In this document: piece after piece, positions 22,775 to 34,245 of the stretch
How positions within the stretch are numbered: the stretch's first letter is position 1
How the letters are laid out: each line of letters opens with the position of its first letter
DNA from: Vibrio mexicanus
GTDB lineage: Bacteria; Pseudomonadota; Gammaproteobacteria; Enterobacterales; Vibrionaceae
Assembly (NCBI RefSeq): GCF_001012815.1
Contig: NZ_JYJP01000001.1
Span: forward strand, 87,453-151,452
Direction: 5' to 3'
DNA: 64,000 nt
Notes under the pieces: generated by a model
The model's database searches: none
What the model was told of the DNA's origin: nothing
The model's input: the letters and a program-made list of their open reading frames with translations, nothing else
Position numbers and translations under genes: made by a program

Positions 22775-22813
22775 TTATGGATAAAGGCATGATGCCCATG
22801 CCTTTATCCATAA
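22775..22813. terminator. Strong 16-bp hairpin after glgX
   Basis: TTATGGATAAAGGCAT pairs perfectly with ATGCCTTTATCCATAA around a 7-base loop. It begins 12 bases after the glgX stop. No T-run follows, so it may stabilise the transcript end or act with another signal. Confidence 0.6.
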
Positions 22814-22948
22814 ATAGCGCCAACATTTCTCTTTAGATGCAACTTAATGCATTGGAATAGATCGCAAAAAACTTTATTATAGGCAAAAAATAACTGCGGC
22901 TTTATTGACTAGCACGTAGAAAACAAATAAAGAAGTTGGCTCAACAAA

Positions 22949-24710
22949 ATGACACTCCCAAAACTCCTCATCCGACTGCTGAGGCCGATTATTATCGTCC
23001 TGGCTTTGATGATGGCTTACCTGGCTTATCAGAAGCTTGTTGCTTCTGAACAACGTGCGTATACCCAATCGCGCGAAAATACCGACATGGCGGCTCAATT
23101 AATCTCTTCTCAAGTAGAAGCGGCAGTGAGTAAGCTCTACCTATTGGAAGAGTTAGGCGACAATAAGAAACTCAATGACATCGCGACAAGCTTCATGCAT
23201 AACATGCCTGCCTATGCAGACATCATCATCTACGACTATTCAACTCAAAGCTATGAGTCGGTTCGCAACTTGCCTCCGCCAGTTACGCCATTAAATACTC
23301 TGACTTGGAGCCCTTTGTACCAATACGCGGATATGATTTGGATCTCCTCTATATATCAACGACAGCTGGGCAATGGGTGTTTGCAGCTAAATATGTCACC
23401 GGCTCAAATCGCGATATCTGGATGGAGTTTGACCTTATTGGACTGACCCAGAACCTTAAAGGTTTGCGAACACTCAGCCAAGCTACGTTTTTGCGGTCGA
23501 CCGAACCACTGGCCGGCTTGTTTTCCACCCAGACTCTCAAAGAATTGGTACTGAATCCATCAGTTATGCGGCAGGCATTAAGAGCTTGATTCAGGCTGGT
23601 GAAACCCGAGGCACGTATGAGTATTACTATCAAAATAAGTTTAAGATTGCCTCATACAGCACCAATAGTGCCTTTAACTGGGTATTCATATCGGGTACTG
23701 ATCGCTCTGACATACTCAGTACCTCTCACCAATTCTCACTAACAGGAGTCATCCTAGCTTCTTTGGTGCTAATCACCATTGCCGTTAACTACTTACTGCA
23801 TAACCTTAACCAAAATTTAGGAAAGCTCAACGGTATCCAAGATATAGCGGACTACAAGTCCCACCTGCGCCTGTTGTTCGATCGCTTTTGCTTTCATCAA
23901 GGTGTTCAATTCTGTTTGTATGATCAGCAAAGCGGGGATTTCAGCGTGGTTGATTACCATGGGAACCAGCAGAAAGTTCACAACAGTTGCACACTGCAGC
24001 AACAGTTCAAACGTGGTGAACTCATTTATACCAGCAAATACTATGCAGATGAACTGGCAAGAAAGTTAAAAATTAGCGGGCGCCACTACACCATTCCACT
24101 GTTTAATGATTCTGGACTCATTGCGATTATTTATCTGCAGGCAAAGCTTCCTACTCGTCAGATGGTGCTCAAAATGATTCAAAACTATGGGGAGTTGTCT
24201 CTCACCAATCTATTGCTCAACAAAACCATGTTGAACAAAGATGTGATGACCAATCTCGATAACAAACTGACCATTCGCGCCAAGCTAGACTCTCGCCTTG
24301 GTGAGCAAAACACCTTCTTTGCCTTAATGGATATTGACCACTTCAAGCGTATCAATGACAGACTTGGGCATCATTTTGGCGATGCCGTAATCAAGCACAC
24401 CGCAAAACTTATGAAGAAGAGCTTTCCCATACCGAAAGCCATTAGCCTGGCTCGCTATGGTGGAGAAGAGTTCTGCATATTGTTCAATGCCAACGATGAA
24501 AATCATGCCTACGACATGTGTGAAATGCTAAGACACATGGTAGAGACAAGCTTGGTAGAGTTCGATGGAAAGCAAACGCAGTATCACGTCAGTATCGGAA
24601 TTACCAACGTGATTGAAACCCAACACGCCACGATAGGACGGGCAGACAAAGCACTGCGTCAGGCGAAGAGTTTTGGCCGAAATCAGGTGATCTTGAATAC
24701 CTTTTCCTAA
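22949..24710 (+). CDS. Membrane-bound diguanylate cyclase (GGDEF), two frameshifts
   Basis: The protein has an N-terminal membrane helix (LLRPIIIVLALMMAYLAY), a periplasmic sensing region of about 230 residues, a second helix (LTGVILASLVLITIAVNYLL), a GAF-like stretch and a C-terminal GGDEF domain with ARYGGEEFCILF. The GGEEF signature suggests an active cyclase that makes c-di-GMP from two GTP. The first break is near 23332-23336 (adding one G gives QYAGYDLDLLYIST) and the second near 23546-23550 (adding one A gives TLKRIGTESISYAAG). The repaired length is about 587 residues. It is convergent to a PilZ-domain gene, a possible c-di-GMP receptor. Confidence 0.85.
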
Positions 24711-24735
24711 TAGCTAAATCGGCTTAATTCAACTC

Positions 24736-25521
24736 TCACAACAGGAATCGTTGTGTTGAATGACAATAAGAGAGGCGCTCGACTAGGGCGTCTATCTTGC
24801 CCACGCATTCTGTATCAAACTGCACACCAAACTTTCTAAAGTTCGCCGTCGTTTTGGTATTACGAATCACGCCATGAACCGTGGTCGATTCACCATTGTT
24901 CTCCATGTCCTGTATCAGCAGCGAAATAACATTACCAACTTTGAACCCAGAGATGGTTTTGTCGAGCACAATCTGACAGCCACTGTTGGAAATATCACGC
25001 ACTTCGCACAGGTACTTTTTAGTATCCGGTTCAAGAATACCGTCTAACTGCAGCTCCAATCGCGCTTCAGAACGCATGCCTGGGATCACCTGAACCGCTC
25101 TTGGCAAAGTAATCACGCAAAGGCTGATATCACCTGTCTCAACCACATACTCAATCTTACTCTTGAAGTAGATTCGTGCACCTTCCCCTTGAGAGTTAAT
25201 CGCGCACGCTTTAATGGAAAAGCCTCGTTGGAAAAAGACATTATATTCTTGAGGTGTCACGTCGGGGGTCTCAAGCACGATAAGGTGTTTAGAGTGCAGT
25301 CCAACATATTGAGAGCGGCATTTTAGAACCTTTCCTGTAGGCGTCGTGATATTAAACGCCACAATACTGAGTGGCTTTACGTGAGAAAATGCATCCTCAC
25401 CGTATTTTACCGACCCTTTCACTTGCGGTTGAGGTTCTTCTTTCTTAATACCATCGTCTTGTGATTGCTCAGGATTATGAGATTCATCATCTAGTTCAAT
25501 TGGCTTTATCGGCTCACTCAT
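24736..25521 (-). CDS. PilZ-domain protein
   Basis: The 261-residue protein has an acidic, charged N-terminus (EPIKPIELDDESHNPEQSQD), a YcgR-like middle region, and a C-terminal PilZ domain. The c-di-GMP-binding motifs are present as RSEAR (RxxxR) and DISNSGCQI (D/NxSxxG). Such proteins bind c-di-GMP and alter motility, adhesion or secretion. ATG 25521 is chosen because the longer open frame adds 21 hydrophobic and basic residues without family support. It faces the cyclase gene across 25 bases. Confidence 0.85.
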   Translation of the reverse strand: MSEPIKPIELDDESHNPEQSQDDGIKKEEPQPQVKGSVKYGEDAFSHVKPLSIVAFNITTPTGKVLKCRSQYVGLHSKHLIVLETPDVTPQEYNVFFQRGFSIKACAINSQGEGARIYFKSKIEYVVETGDISLCVITLPRAVQVIPGMRSEARLELQLDGILEPDTKKYLCEVRDISNSGCQIVLDKTISGFKVGNVISLLIQDMENNGESTTVHGVIRNTKTTANFRKFGVQFDTECVGKIDALVERLSYCHSTQRFLL

Positions 25522-25674
25522 GTCACTACACCTCAGTATCAACAACCTTTTAAGATTAGGACAAAATCTCAAAAGTAAGACCAAGAATGCGCTGCATTAC
25601 GTGTCATAGATCAAATTTCTAAGAAATTAATATGACCATCAATTTAAGCACTTAACTCCCTTTTAAAACAAGTA

Positions 25675-25702
25675 AAAAGCTCTACCCAAAGGTAGAGCTT
25701 TT
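25675..25702 (-). terminator. Terminator of chiA
   Basis: AAAGCTCTACC and GGTAGAGCTTT form an 11-bp stem with a CAAA loop, followed on the minus strand by TTACTT. It lies 45 bases past the chitinase stop. Confidence 0.8.
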
Positions 25703-25747
25703 CATTCATTTGAAGCTCAGATTAAGCCTCAACTTGTAGACTAACTC

Positions 25748-28296
25748 TTAGTTAGTTGCACAGCTTGCTGGGCCGATTTCTTTCCAAACGCCCCATTGGC
25801 CTGCTTGCGATGGGTCTTCATTTGTCGTCCACCACTTCGCTTCCCAAACTTTACCAGCCCAAGAAACTTGGTCGCCACCGTTGTACACAGCGCCCGCGTC
25901 CCAAAGGTTAGTACATAGGTCACCACCGCCAGTTGTGTGCTTCGCTACTACAACAGAAGTTGACGCCGATGCCTGAGCTTGACCATCACTTACCGTTACT
26001 GTGAACGCAAGAGTAGTATCTGCAGTGTACTCAGCAGCCACAAAACTTACCGTGCTGCCCGATACTGTTGCATTTAGGCCAGCAGGAACATCCCAAGTGT
26101 AAGTCAGAGTATCGTTATCCGCGTCAGAAGAAGCCGACGCATCAACCACAATCACATCACCTGCGTTCGCTGTGGCTGGAGCAGACACTGCTGCTACAGG
26201 AGCCGTGTTCACTGGGCCACCTGTGTCTTTAGGGTTAACCGTAACCGAAACGTTCGCAGTTGAAGACGCACCGTTGTTGTCTGTTACTGTAAGAGCGAAT
26301 GTTAGCGTTTCAGCTTGAGCCACTTCTGCTACATCAAAGGTTGCCACTGCTGCGTTTGCATTCACTAACGTCACAGCAGTACCAGCAGTTTGAGCCCAAG
26401 CGTAGCTAACAATTGTGCCATCGCTGTCGGTAGATGCACTACCATCTAGCGATACGCTTGCAGGGCCTTCTACTACTTGTGCCGCACCAGCATTTGCTAC
26501 CGGCTTACGGTTAACAGGTTCAGTTGTACCACCTGCTAGGCCCTCATGCATTGCATTTAGGATATCGCCGTTATCTGCATCAATTTCCCAAGAGAATAGA
26601 CCCGCTAGACCAAGGCTACGCGCATATGCCCCTTTCGCTTTAACAGAGCGGTCATCATCAAAAGAAATTAGCTTACCGTTTGAAGGATTCCATACCCAGG
26701 CCGCTTGAGCTTGCTCATCGTAACCGTATTGGAAACCATTAACGCCAGTATTATCTGGACCTAGCATGTAAGTCTTAATACCTTTATAGTCAATAACACC
26801 AGCTTCCCAGACACCTTGCGCTTCAGTACCCGTCAGCTTGCCGTTACCCACACCCGTCATTGGATCTGAAGGATCAGTCAACGATGCTGGCATTACACCA
26901 TCCCAGCCACGACCGTACATTGCCGTACCTAGAACCAGTTTGTTCGCTGGAACACCTTGAGCAAGTAGAAGTTGGATACCGTTATCAGACGTGTAAGCAG
27001 GGCCTTTGTAAGGAACGCCTTCTGCATCAACACCTGTGCCATCACATTGGCCAGGGCGCATGAATGAACCACAGTAAAGTGCTGTTTGGTGACCAACAAC
27101 ATTGTTCCAACCACCGTAGAAGTCGTACGTCATTGCGAAGATGTAATCCATGTATTGAATCGCATCTGCATAGTTCACGTCTTCAATTTTATCGTAACCA
27201 ACACCGATTGCAGACGTTAGCTCGTAAGTACGGCCAGTTTCTAGCTCTAGATCGTCAAGCATTGCACGAAGTTCAGCCATTAGCGCGATATAAGCTGGGC
27301 CATCGTTTACTGGGTCACCTAGGTTAGCAGCAGCTCCGTCACCACCTGGGAATTCCCAGTCGATATCAACACCATCGTAGAATTTCCAAGTTTTCAGGAA
27401 CTTCTTAACCGATGCAACGAATGTGTCACGGTTTGTTTTATCAACGAAATCGAAGAATGGGTCAGAGAGTGTCCAACCACCGATTGATGGGATGATTTTC
27501 AGATCTGGGTTACGCTGCTTAAGTGCCATAAGCATTGCGTAGTTACCCTTAATTGGCGTGCTGTATTCGTGACCAGCTTGCTTAAAGCTCTTCTGGAATG
27601 CAGCCCATGGGTCGTGGATAACAACTTCATAGTCGTTCACACCCTGACACGCAGTTTGAAGTGCATTAAAGCTGTTACCACCTACAGACTTAACCGATTC
27701 GTTTGGGCCACAAATTGGGATAAAGCCATAAAGGATGTGCGTAAGGTTGTCAGCTGGCAAGTTGTCCACAGTGTAGTCGCGGCCGTAAATACCCCACTCT
27801 ACAAAGTAAGTACCTACAACTGTATTTGGATCCGTATTGTAAGATTTGTTATTCGGATCGATGTTCATCGTTAGGGCTTCAAGTGCGCGCCATCTGTATC
27901 TGCAATCAGAAGCTCTGCAGGCGCACTGCGGCTACAGCCTGTTGCATCACACGCTTCAATTTCAACTTGGTAAATACCGCCTTGGCCGTATTGGAAAGTT
28001 GCTGAAGTTTGGCTACCTGTAATTGGGCCTGTCGCGACTTCCGCACCATCAAAGTAGATTTTGTAAGTGTCGCCGCTTGTGCCGCTCCACTGGTTAAACT
28101 TGATAGTGATATCTGCAAGGTCGTTGTACTTAACCATCTGGTTATAACCAGCGGTTGTTTCCATAGCGAGTTCAATTTTTGAAAATTGAAGGTTGTTTGA
28201 CCCATACACATCGATACTAGGAGCCGTTGGTGCAGCTAGTGCCATACCAGACAGTGTCATCGCGATACTGGCGGCGCACGTTGTCATACGATTCAT
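25748..28296 (-). CDS. chiA: Secreted GH18 chitinase ChiA, one frameshift
   Basis: The protein starts with a signal peptide ending GMALAAP, followed by the ChiN beta-sandwich domain (IDVYGSNNLQFSKIELAMET), the GH18 TIM barrel with KIIPSIGGWTLS and the catalytic motif DGVDIDWE, and the insertion domain around TYDFYGGWNN. Two PKD-like beta domains follow (about residues 590-790) and then a CBM5/12 chitin-binding module (WDAGAVYNGGDQVSWAGKVW). The break is at 27871-27875: CCC TAA becomes CCC CTA ACG when one C is restored on the minus strand, so the GH18 part is not a separate gene. Repaired length is about 849, the usual Vibrio ChiA size. It hydrolyses chitin outside the cell, with export through the Sec and type II systems. 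Confidence 0.95.
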
Positions 28297-28907
28297 GATA
28301 ATTCTCTCATTCCTTTGTTGTTTCACCACTTGAGCTATTGATAGAAAACCCAAGCAATTAGCTGTCCTACCCACTTGGCTAGAACTTCCTTACTAGTATT
28401 TGAGAACTTTTTTTTTTAATAGAAATAAATAAAAACTGTTTTCGACTCAGTGCGCCAAAAACAAACAATGTTATCAGCTTGTTACATCAATCAAATAGGA
28501 CCGTGCCACAAAACTGCAATAATTTGACCAATAACTAGAAAATGGACGCAATTTATACTAATCATGAATATATTAAATCCAATCAATTAGTTACATAAAA
28601 ACAACGATATTGCTCCCAAATAGCTAGAAACAACGGGGCTAGCACTTAGTGATAATTTTCACTCTTAATTTTAACCAATAAATAACAAAGCAATCAGAAA
28701 ACAGAAGTATTTACGTGGATTATGAATCTAATTTATGTAGCACTTTAGTTAAGCCCTCCGCCCATACTGCAGGCTATTTATCGTTATTGAGGCTGACAAC
28801 GTCTCACCATCAATATTCCTCACAAATACTTCACACTAGTCTGATTGCAAAGTATGCATATAGTTGGCAATATCGGACACTTAACGTTTGTTCTTGGACT
28901 AATACTA
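28297..28907. other. AT-rich 611-base intergenic region between chiA and a DUF2057 gene
   Basis: No gene is visible. The region has a ten-T run at 28408-28417 and several A/T tracts and should hold the divergent promoters of chiA and the DUF2057 gene. I found no clear consensus operator. Confidence 0.5.
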
Positions 28908-29561
28908 ATGAAAAAAATCAAAGCCTTGTCGCTACTTTCTGCTCTAACATTGAGCACTTTTGCTTTTGCTGACGTCACCATCAAAGTGCCTGACACCATT
29001 GAAATTCTGAATGCCAACGGGGAGAAAGCCTCACTCGACGGTGGTTTTTTCTCTGCGACCAAAGATCTCACCCTACCGGATGGTGAAAACCAAATCGTAT
29101 TTCGATACAAGCCTTACTTCGATCGTGGAGACGACCGTCAAACTTATGAGAGCTACGCGGTGATCACCAAATTCAACGCGGCGGATACTGAGCTGACGTT
29201 CGAGTTACCACAATACCGCAACCAAAAAGAAGCTGAACGAGACATCAAAAACTTTGAGTGGGCACTGGTTGATCAAAACGGCGACGCCATTGAGGTGAAG
29301 AAAGACAACCTGATCAAAGACGGCATGCAAATTGGTCGAGATTTCCCGCAAGAAGTGCGTGAATACAACCGTGCCGGTGGTGTTGCCGCTGTGGCCATTG
29401 CAGGAACTGCTATGCCAGTAACACTGCCTGCAATTAAAGACCAACCAAAAGGTGAAGCAACAGCCTCTGCTTCTGCGGCTGAAGAGATGCTGCACTTCTG
29501 GTATGAAAAGGCAGACGCTGAAACTAAAGCCCGCTTTAAAGCTTTCGTAAATCAGCAATAA
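28908..29561 (+). CDS. DUF2057 (UPF0319) family periplasmic protein
   Basis: The 217-residue protein has a signal peptide (MKKIKALSLLSALTLSTFAFA) and the family start of the mature chain, VTIKVPDTIEILNANGEKAS, followed by GENQIVFRYKPYF. This is the YccT-like family of periplasmic proteins found in gamma-proteobacteria. Its biochemical role is poorly known; YccT-type proteins were connected with curli or biofilm control in enterics. ATG 28908 is chosen because the longer frame would hide the signal peptide. Confidence 0.85.
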   Translation: MKKIKALSLLSALTLSTFAFADVTIKVPDTIEILNANGEKASLDGGFFSATKDLTLPDGENQIVFRYKPYFDRGDDRQTYESYAVITKFNAADTELTFELPQYRNQKEAERDIKNFEWALVDQNGDAIEVKKDNLIKDGMQIGRDFPQEVREYNRAGGVAAVAIAGTAMPVTLPAIKDQPKGEATASASAAEEMLHFWYEKADAETKARFKAFVNQQ

Positions 29562-29601
29562 AGCTGAAACATCTCGCGTCAATCAAATTAGAACATTGAA
29601 A

Positions 29602-29638
29602 AATGGCCTTGAAGTTCGATTTCAAGGCCATTGTTTTA
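29602..29638. terminator. Bidirectional terminator between DUF2057 and HD-GYP genes
   Basis: AATGGCCTTGAA and TTCAAGGCCATT form a 12-bp stem with a 7-base loop, followed by GTTTTATT. Confidence 0.85.
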
Positions 29639-30918
29639 TTCATTGGAAGCGGACTGCTGAGAAATGTCCCGCCCGGTAGAAAGGGCATAGCAAATAGACG
29701 CGTTGGCTTCGATACATTCAAACACGTGCTTGTCTAACTTACCGTCTGCCACATCTTTGCGAATGATCGCCATCGTTTCATCTAAACTTAAACCTTTCCG
29801 ATACGGACGCGACTGAGTCAACGCTTGAAAAACATCCGCTAGCGCAACAATTCGACTCGGCAAATCCAACTCGCTTTCTGTTTTACCCATAGGATAGCCA
29901 GAGCCATCCAACCTTTCATGGTGATTGACCGCCCACTCCACCAGCTGAGGATTTGCAATCACTTGCTTCAACGAAATACGTGAATCGGTAGCATGACGCT
30001 TAATGCAATTGTACTCAGAAGCAGTGAGCGCCTCTTCTTTGTGTAAAATGGTTTTTGGTGTTTTCAGCTTGCCGATATCGTGCAATAGGCCAGCAAGGTA
30101 GAGCTCTCTTTGACGACGTGGGCTCATTCCCAGCTGTTGACCTAAAAACTCTGTAAGCACCGCAACACATTGCGAGTGCTGGAAGGTAAAAGGCTTTTTG
30201 CGTCTACCACTTTCGCCATAAACTCTGCCACTTCAATGGTTTCGGCCAACCCTAGCGAGCGTGACACCAACGGTGTTTCAGGCAAACACAGCAACTCAGT
30301 TTTAATATGACAGCAATCTAATGCAAACCAAAAATCGTCGGTCTCAACTAAATAACACATCTCATCGACGATCGCTGGGCAGAACAAGTTACCCGATTGA
30401 ATTTTCAGTTCAGTGAGCACTGCGTGCTTAGAGTCTTGCGTTAAATTGCCGTATTCATCGAGCGGCTGATGACTAAAGAGAAAGTCCACTCGATCAGCCA
30501 AAAAGATCAATGCGGCAAACTGCTTATCTTGCTCCGTCAAAGTAGTTAAGTTTTTTAACTGAATCCAGCGAGTGTGATGGTGCAAAATAGGCGGAGCGAA
30601 ACTCGCCAAGGGTGAGCACGCTTTCAAGAATTGATAGCCTTGACGACAATGTTCATCAGTATCATCGGGGATCAATTGCGAGAACAAACGGGACAGTTCC
30701 TCCGATTGCGATACCCCACAATCATGAATCAAACCCAAAGCAAAAGCGTGCTGCGACAGTTCTTCATCCCAGCCCAATCGTCTCGCACAACGATAAGCAA
30801 TGTATCCGACTCGATACCCGTGGTGGATCGCATCTACACCCACCGCATCGAGCGCTTCAGACACGCTCGTTAGGACGTAACGCAAATCCACACAAACGTT
30901 ATCTAAACTCGCACTCAT
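29636..30918 (-). CDS. Cytoplasmic HD-GYP domain phosphodiesterase, one frameshift
   Basis: Two HD-type regions are visible. The N-terminal one is partial (LGLIHDCGVSQSEEL, PPILHHHTRW, FLADRVDFLF). The C-terminal one is a full HD-GYP domain with AGLLHDIGKLKTP, then HHERLDGSGYP and ADVFQALTQSRPYRKGLS. HD-GYP enzymes break c-di-GMP to GMP through a metal centre; the HHExxDGxGYP motif is intact. The frame breaks near 30190-30193; restoring one A (minus strand) gives AKKPFTFQHSQCVAVLTEFL and a product of about 427 residues. No membrane segment or signal peptide is seen, so the signal is probably cytoplasmic. Confidence 0.85.
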
Positions 30919-31135
30919 ATCGTTAGCCTAATCAAAAGTGACAAGATAAACCCCACATTAACTCTAAGGGAAAAATATCTGGTCAGACTAATGGGACTTA
31001 TTGATGATTTCTACTGATCGGAGGAATAATCATTGGGAAGCGTGATTGAGATAACGAAGCGAAGCTTTGCTTGTAGATCCTCGTTCAGACCTATGTTTGC
31101 TTGTAATGAAACATAAGCACCTCAAGGAACAATAC

Positions 31136-31663
31136 ATGTTTCAACGTACCATAGATAACGATATTTCACTCAGTTTGGTCCAAGAGTCCTTCGCGCCACT
31201 GTACGTTGATCTCGTTAGACGGCAGCAAGCCTATTTATCTCAATGGTTAGCTTGGCCGAAATTTTGTCAATCCGAGCAAGATTTTCGTCTATTTATCCAG
31301 AAGTCCCTCCACGATTATGCGGATGGAAAATCCATGACGTGCGCCATTTTCTATCGAGGCCAACTCGTGGGTAACTGCAGTTTCAACAAAATTCTCCACG
31401 ATTTACGTAAAGTAGAGGTGGGATATTGGCTTAGCGAGGACGTTCAAGGTAAAGGTATTATGCAGAAAGTCGTCAATCAACTGATCCAAATAGCATTCGA
31501 CGATCTGGATATGACCAAGTTAGAAATACGCGCCGCGACAGGTAATACAAAAAGCCGCAGGGTCGCAGAAAAATGCGAGCTAAAGTTAGAAGGTGTGATC
31601 ACTCAAAGTGAGAGTTTGAATGGTGAGATTGTCGATCACGCCGTTTACGGCATCACCCGCTAG
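31136..31663 (+). CDS. GNAT family acetyltransferase (RimL-like)
   Basis: The 175-residue protein carries a GNAT fold with the acetyl-CoA loop VQGKGIMQKVVNQL and the C-terminal NTKSRRVAEKCELKLEGV typical of RimJ/RimL proteins. These transfer acetyl to protein N-termini or small amines; the substrate is not predictable. AAGGA lies nine bases before ATG 31136, which I prefer to an ATG 23 codons upstream. Confidence 0.85.
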   Translation: MFQRTIDNDISLSLVQESFAPLYVDLVRRQQAYLSQWLAWPKFCQSEQDFRLFIQKSLHDYADGKSMTCAIFYRGQLVGNCSFNKILHDLRKVEVGYWLSEDVQGKGIMQKVVNQLIQIAFDDLDMTKLEIRAATGNTKSRRVAEKCELKLEGVITQSESLNGEIVDHAVYGITR

Positions 31664-31714
31664 GTTGGCATCTAACGGGTGATTTATCGGTATAGCGAAG
31701 CGAAAGAGATAGTC

Positions 31715-33103
31715 CTATGACCAGAAGATCATCGCAATAAACGTGAGCGCCACAATACATGCGATGTTCAAAATGATGCCCACTTGCATCATCTCTTTTT
31801 GCTTAATATGACCTGATCCAAACACAATCGCATTGGGTGGTGTCGCAACAGGCAGCATAAAGGCACAAGAAGCGGCAACCGCAATCAATACGGACAAGAT
31901 AACTGGCGATAAGCCAAACACTTCGGCAACCGTTGCAAAAACAGGGATTAACAACGCCGCGCTGGCGGTGTTACTGGCAAATTCAGTTAAGAAAACCACG
32001 AACGCGGCAATCACTAACACAATGAAGAACAGGCCAAAGTGCGCAATCAGATCGCTGAGCATGTTCGCTAAGAAGACACTGGTTCCTGTCGCTTTAAGCA
32101 CATTACTCAAACAGATACCGCCGCCAAATAGAAGCAACACTCCCCAGTCTGCGGTTTTTTCAATATCTTTCCAGTGCACCACGCGTGCGAAGTTCACCAT
32201 AACAATCGCGCCAAGCGCCACAACCGTGTCAAATTTCGCATAGCCGCCTAACATTGCATTAATCGGCTTACTAAAAATCCACAGCAGGACCGTTGTCGCA
32301 AAGATAGCCAGCGTCACTACTTTGCCTTTATCCCAGTCCACCGCATCGCGGTTGAGCTCAAAGTCTCCTTGCAGATCAGGTTTAAGTACCATAAATAGAA
32401 CTGCAATTGCTACAGGAAGCAAAATCATAGCGGCAGGCACACCGAACGCCATCCATTCAGTAAACGTTAATCCTACCTCAGCCGCTGCTATTGCATTCGG
32501 TGGGCTGCCCACCATAGTGGCAATACCGCCGATACTTGCACTGTAGGCGATACCAAGCAGGACAAACACATACGTTTTATGGCCGCTTTCTGAATTTACT
32601 TTACTCAGAACACCAAGTACTAATGGCAACATCATTGCAGCAGTCGCAGTATTACTAATCCACATTGATAGCAGAGCAGTCACACCAAACAACATAAATA
32701 CCGCAACGCTCATCTTTCCTTTGGCCAAGACGAGCACTTTATCTGCAATGACTTTATCTAAGCCTTGCCTATGCATCGCCGCCGCCAGAGCGAACCCACC
32801 TAAAAATAGGAAGATGATGGAGTTAGCAAAATTGTTAAGCGCTGTTTGAGTATCAAAAACGCCAAAAAGTACCGCCATCACGGGCACGAGTATCGCGGTA
32901 ACCGTCACGTGCAGCGCTTCGGTTAGCCACAACACGGCGACAAATGTCAGCATACATAGCCCTAGGACGACATCTTTTTCGTACGGCAGCAAACGGTACA
33001 TCAAGATGAACAGGGCAATGTTCGCAACGACAATCAGGCTGTTTCGGTTAAGAAACCATTCTCGGGTATTGGAGGGTAAAGGGACACTATCATTTCTATT
33101 CAT
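31715..33103 (-). CDS. SLC13/DASS family anion:sodium symporter
   Basis: The 462-residue protein has about twelve membrane segments and the two family SNT motifs, [12 protein letters not shown] and [12 protein letters not shown], each following a re-entrant loop. DASS carriers import di- or tricarboxylates such as succinate, malate or citrate with Na+, or sulfate in some cases. ATG 33103 has AAGGAA upstream and replaces a longer frame that adds 39 residues without family likeness. No regulator is adjacent. Confidence 0.88.
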   Translation of the reverse strand: MNRNDSVPLPSNTREWFLNRNSLIVVANIALFILMYRLLPYEKDVVLGLCMLTFVAVLWLTEALHVTVTAILVPVMAVLFGVFDTQTALNNFANSIIFLFLGGFALAAAMHRQGLDKVIADKVLVLAKGKMSVAVFMLFGVTALLSMWISNTATAAMMLPLVLGVLSKVNSESGHKTYVFVLLGIAYSASIGGIATMVGSPPNAIAAAEVGLTFTEWMAFGVPAAMILLPVAIAVLFMVLKPDLQGDFELNRDAVDWDKGKVVTLAIFATTVLLWIFSKPINAMLGGYAKFDTVVALGAIVMVNFARVVHWKDIEKTADWGVLLLFGGGICLSNVLKATGTSVFLANMLSDLIAHFGLFFIVLVIAAFVVFLTEFASNTASAALLIPVFATVAEVFGLSPVILSVLIAVAASCAFMLPVATPPNAIVFGSGHIKQKEMMQVGIILNIACIVALTFIAMIFWS

Positions 33104-33280
33104 TATTATTTCCTTATGAGGGCCATAGGCGAGAATATCTTCACATATAGTCAACAAGGTTGATAATAATCGTAGCGAATTTGTTAACCACATCAAACAC
33201 AAGGTTAATATGGTTAACATTCTGTTTCTTGGAGAGTTATTGAATTAGGCTCTGCTAAATATCAATGAGAGTTTCGTCAC

Positions 33281-34141
33281 TTAAGAAGCTATATAGGAAG
33301 TCAAGCTATCAAAACTTGCCATCACTTGAGGCGATTTCATCACACGGCCATGACCCTGTCCTTGAGTCGGAACCAATGTGACATTAGGCATTTCATTCGC
33401 AGCGCGCTCAGAGACATTAAACTGAGTGAACTTATCCTTCTCATCATGAACGATGAAGGTTGGTGCCGTACGCTGAGAAAGCTTATTGTATGGGTCTACT
33501 GATTGAAGCGGATAGCGATACTGCTGCTCAATATCTGACACCACCGCTTTAAACAGACGCATGGAGTAGCCAGAACGGGCAATGCTACCAAACAGGTTGT
33601 CCAAGTAGTCTAGAACCGGAGCAATCAACAACACTGGCACTTGTTCAATCTTACGATGTCGGCACTCCAGCAAGGAAGCCGTTCCCATACTATGACCGAC
33701 AATGCCTACCACATCCTCAACCGAATCAAGCACCGCTTCAAGACCTAATACAAAACCCGGAATATGACCATACTGGCCATCACTTGCACCATGAGCCGGA
33801 TGGTCGTAAGCCACTGCCGTAAACCCTTTACTCGCGATGTGCTCCATCAATGGGTAGAACTGGCTAGCGCTACCCGACCATCCATGCGTTAACACCCAAA
33901 CTGGCCCTTGTCCAAGGTGGTAGCTCATTAACTTGCCATCTTGATATTGAACCGGAAGTTCACGGAGCCCTTGTGGCTGACTGTTTTTGGCCGATGTTCT
34001 GTTGGGCGTCAACAACAGATTTCTCGCGACTTTTTCAGCATGCTTAGGAGCAAGCCTATGATGTAAGCGAGTACTTACGTTCACCAACGTCTTTTTCATG
34101 CTGAACTTGTTTGATGTGTTGAAATAGATCTTTTCACTCAT
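33281..34141 (-). CDS. Alpha/beta hydrolase
   Basis: The 286-residue protein has the alpha/beta hydrolase pattern: an oxyanion segment VLTHGWSGSASQFYPL, the nucleophile elbow GHSMGTAS, an acid in HDEKDKF and the His in GQGHGRVM. No signal peptide is seen, so it probably acts in the cytoplasm on an ester or amide. ATG 34141 has GGAAA upstream, and an ATG four codons earlier is possible. The TetR-type gene starts the run 105 bases upstream on the same strand and may control it. Confidence 0.85.
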   Translation of the reverse strand: MSEKIYFNTSNKFSMKKTLVNVSTRLHHRLAPKHAEKVARNLLLTPNRTSAKNSQPQGLRELPVQYQDGKLMSYHLGQGPVWVLTHGWSGSASQFYPLMEHIASKGFTAVAYDHPAHGASDGQYGHIPGFVLGLEAVLDSVEDVVGIVGHSMGTASLLECRHRKIEQVPVLLIAPVLDYLDNLFGSIARSGYSMRLFKAVVSDIEQQYRYPLQSVDPYNKLSQRTAPTFIVHDEKDKFTQFNVSERAANEMPNVTLVPTQGQGHGRVMKSPQVMASFDSLTSYIAS

Positions 34142-34215
34142 AATCGTTTCCATTTTCTCGTTTGATCAACAGCACACACTAAAAGTGAACGACCGTGCTA
34201 TTTCTAGATAAATAA

Positions 34216-34238
34216 ATAGCAGAGCACTGCCCTGCTAT
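34216..34238 (-). terminator. Terminator of the TetR-type gene
   Basis: ATAGCAG and CTGCTAT form a 7-bp stem followed on the minus strand by TTATTTATT. It lies between the TetR-type gene and the hydrolase, so these may be separate transcripts. Confidence 0.5.
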
Positions 34239-34245
34239 CCTGTTT

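Noticed and set aside
25748..28374. Two separate chitin-related genes, a short ChiN-like one and a signal-less GH18 one
   Set aside because: Adding one C at 27871-27875 joins them into a protein of the usual ChiA length, and the GH18 part alone lacks a signal peptide and a ribosome binding site.
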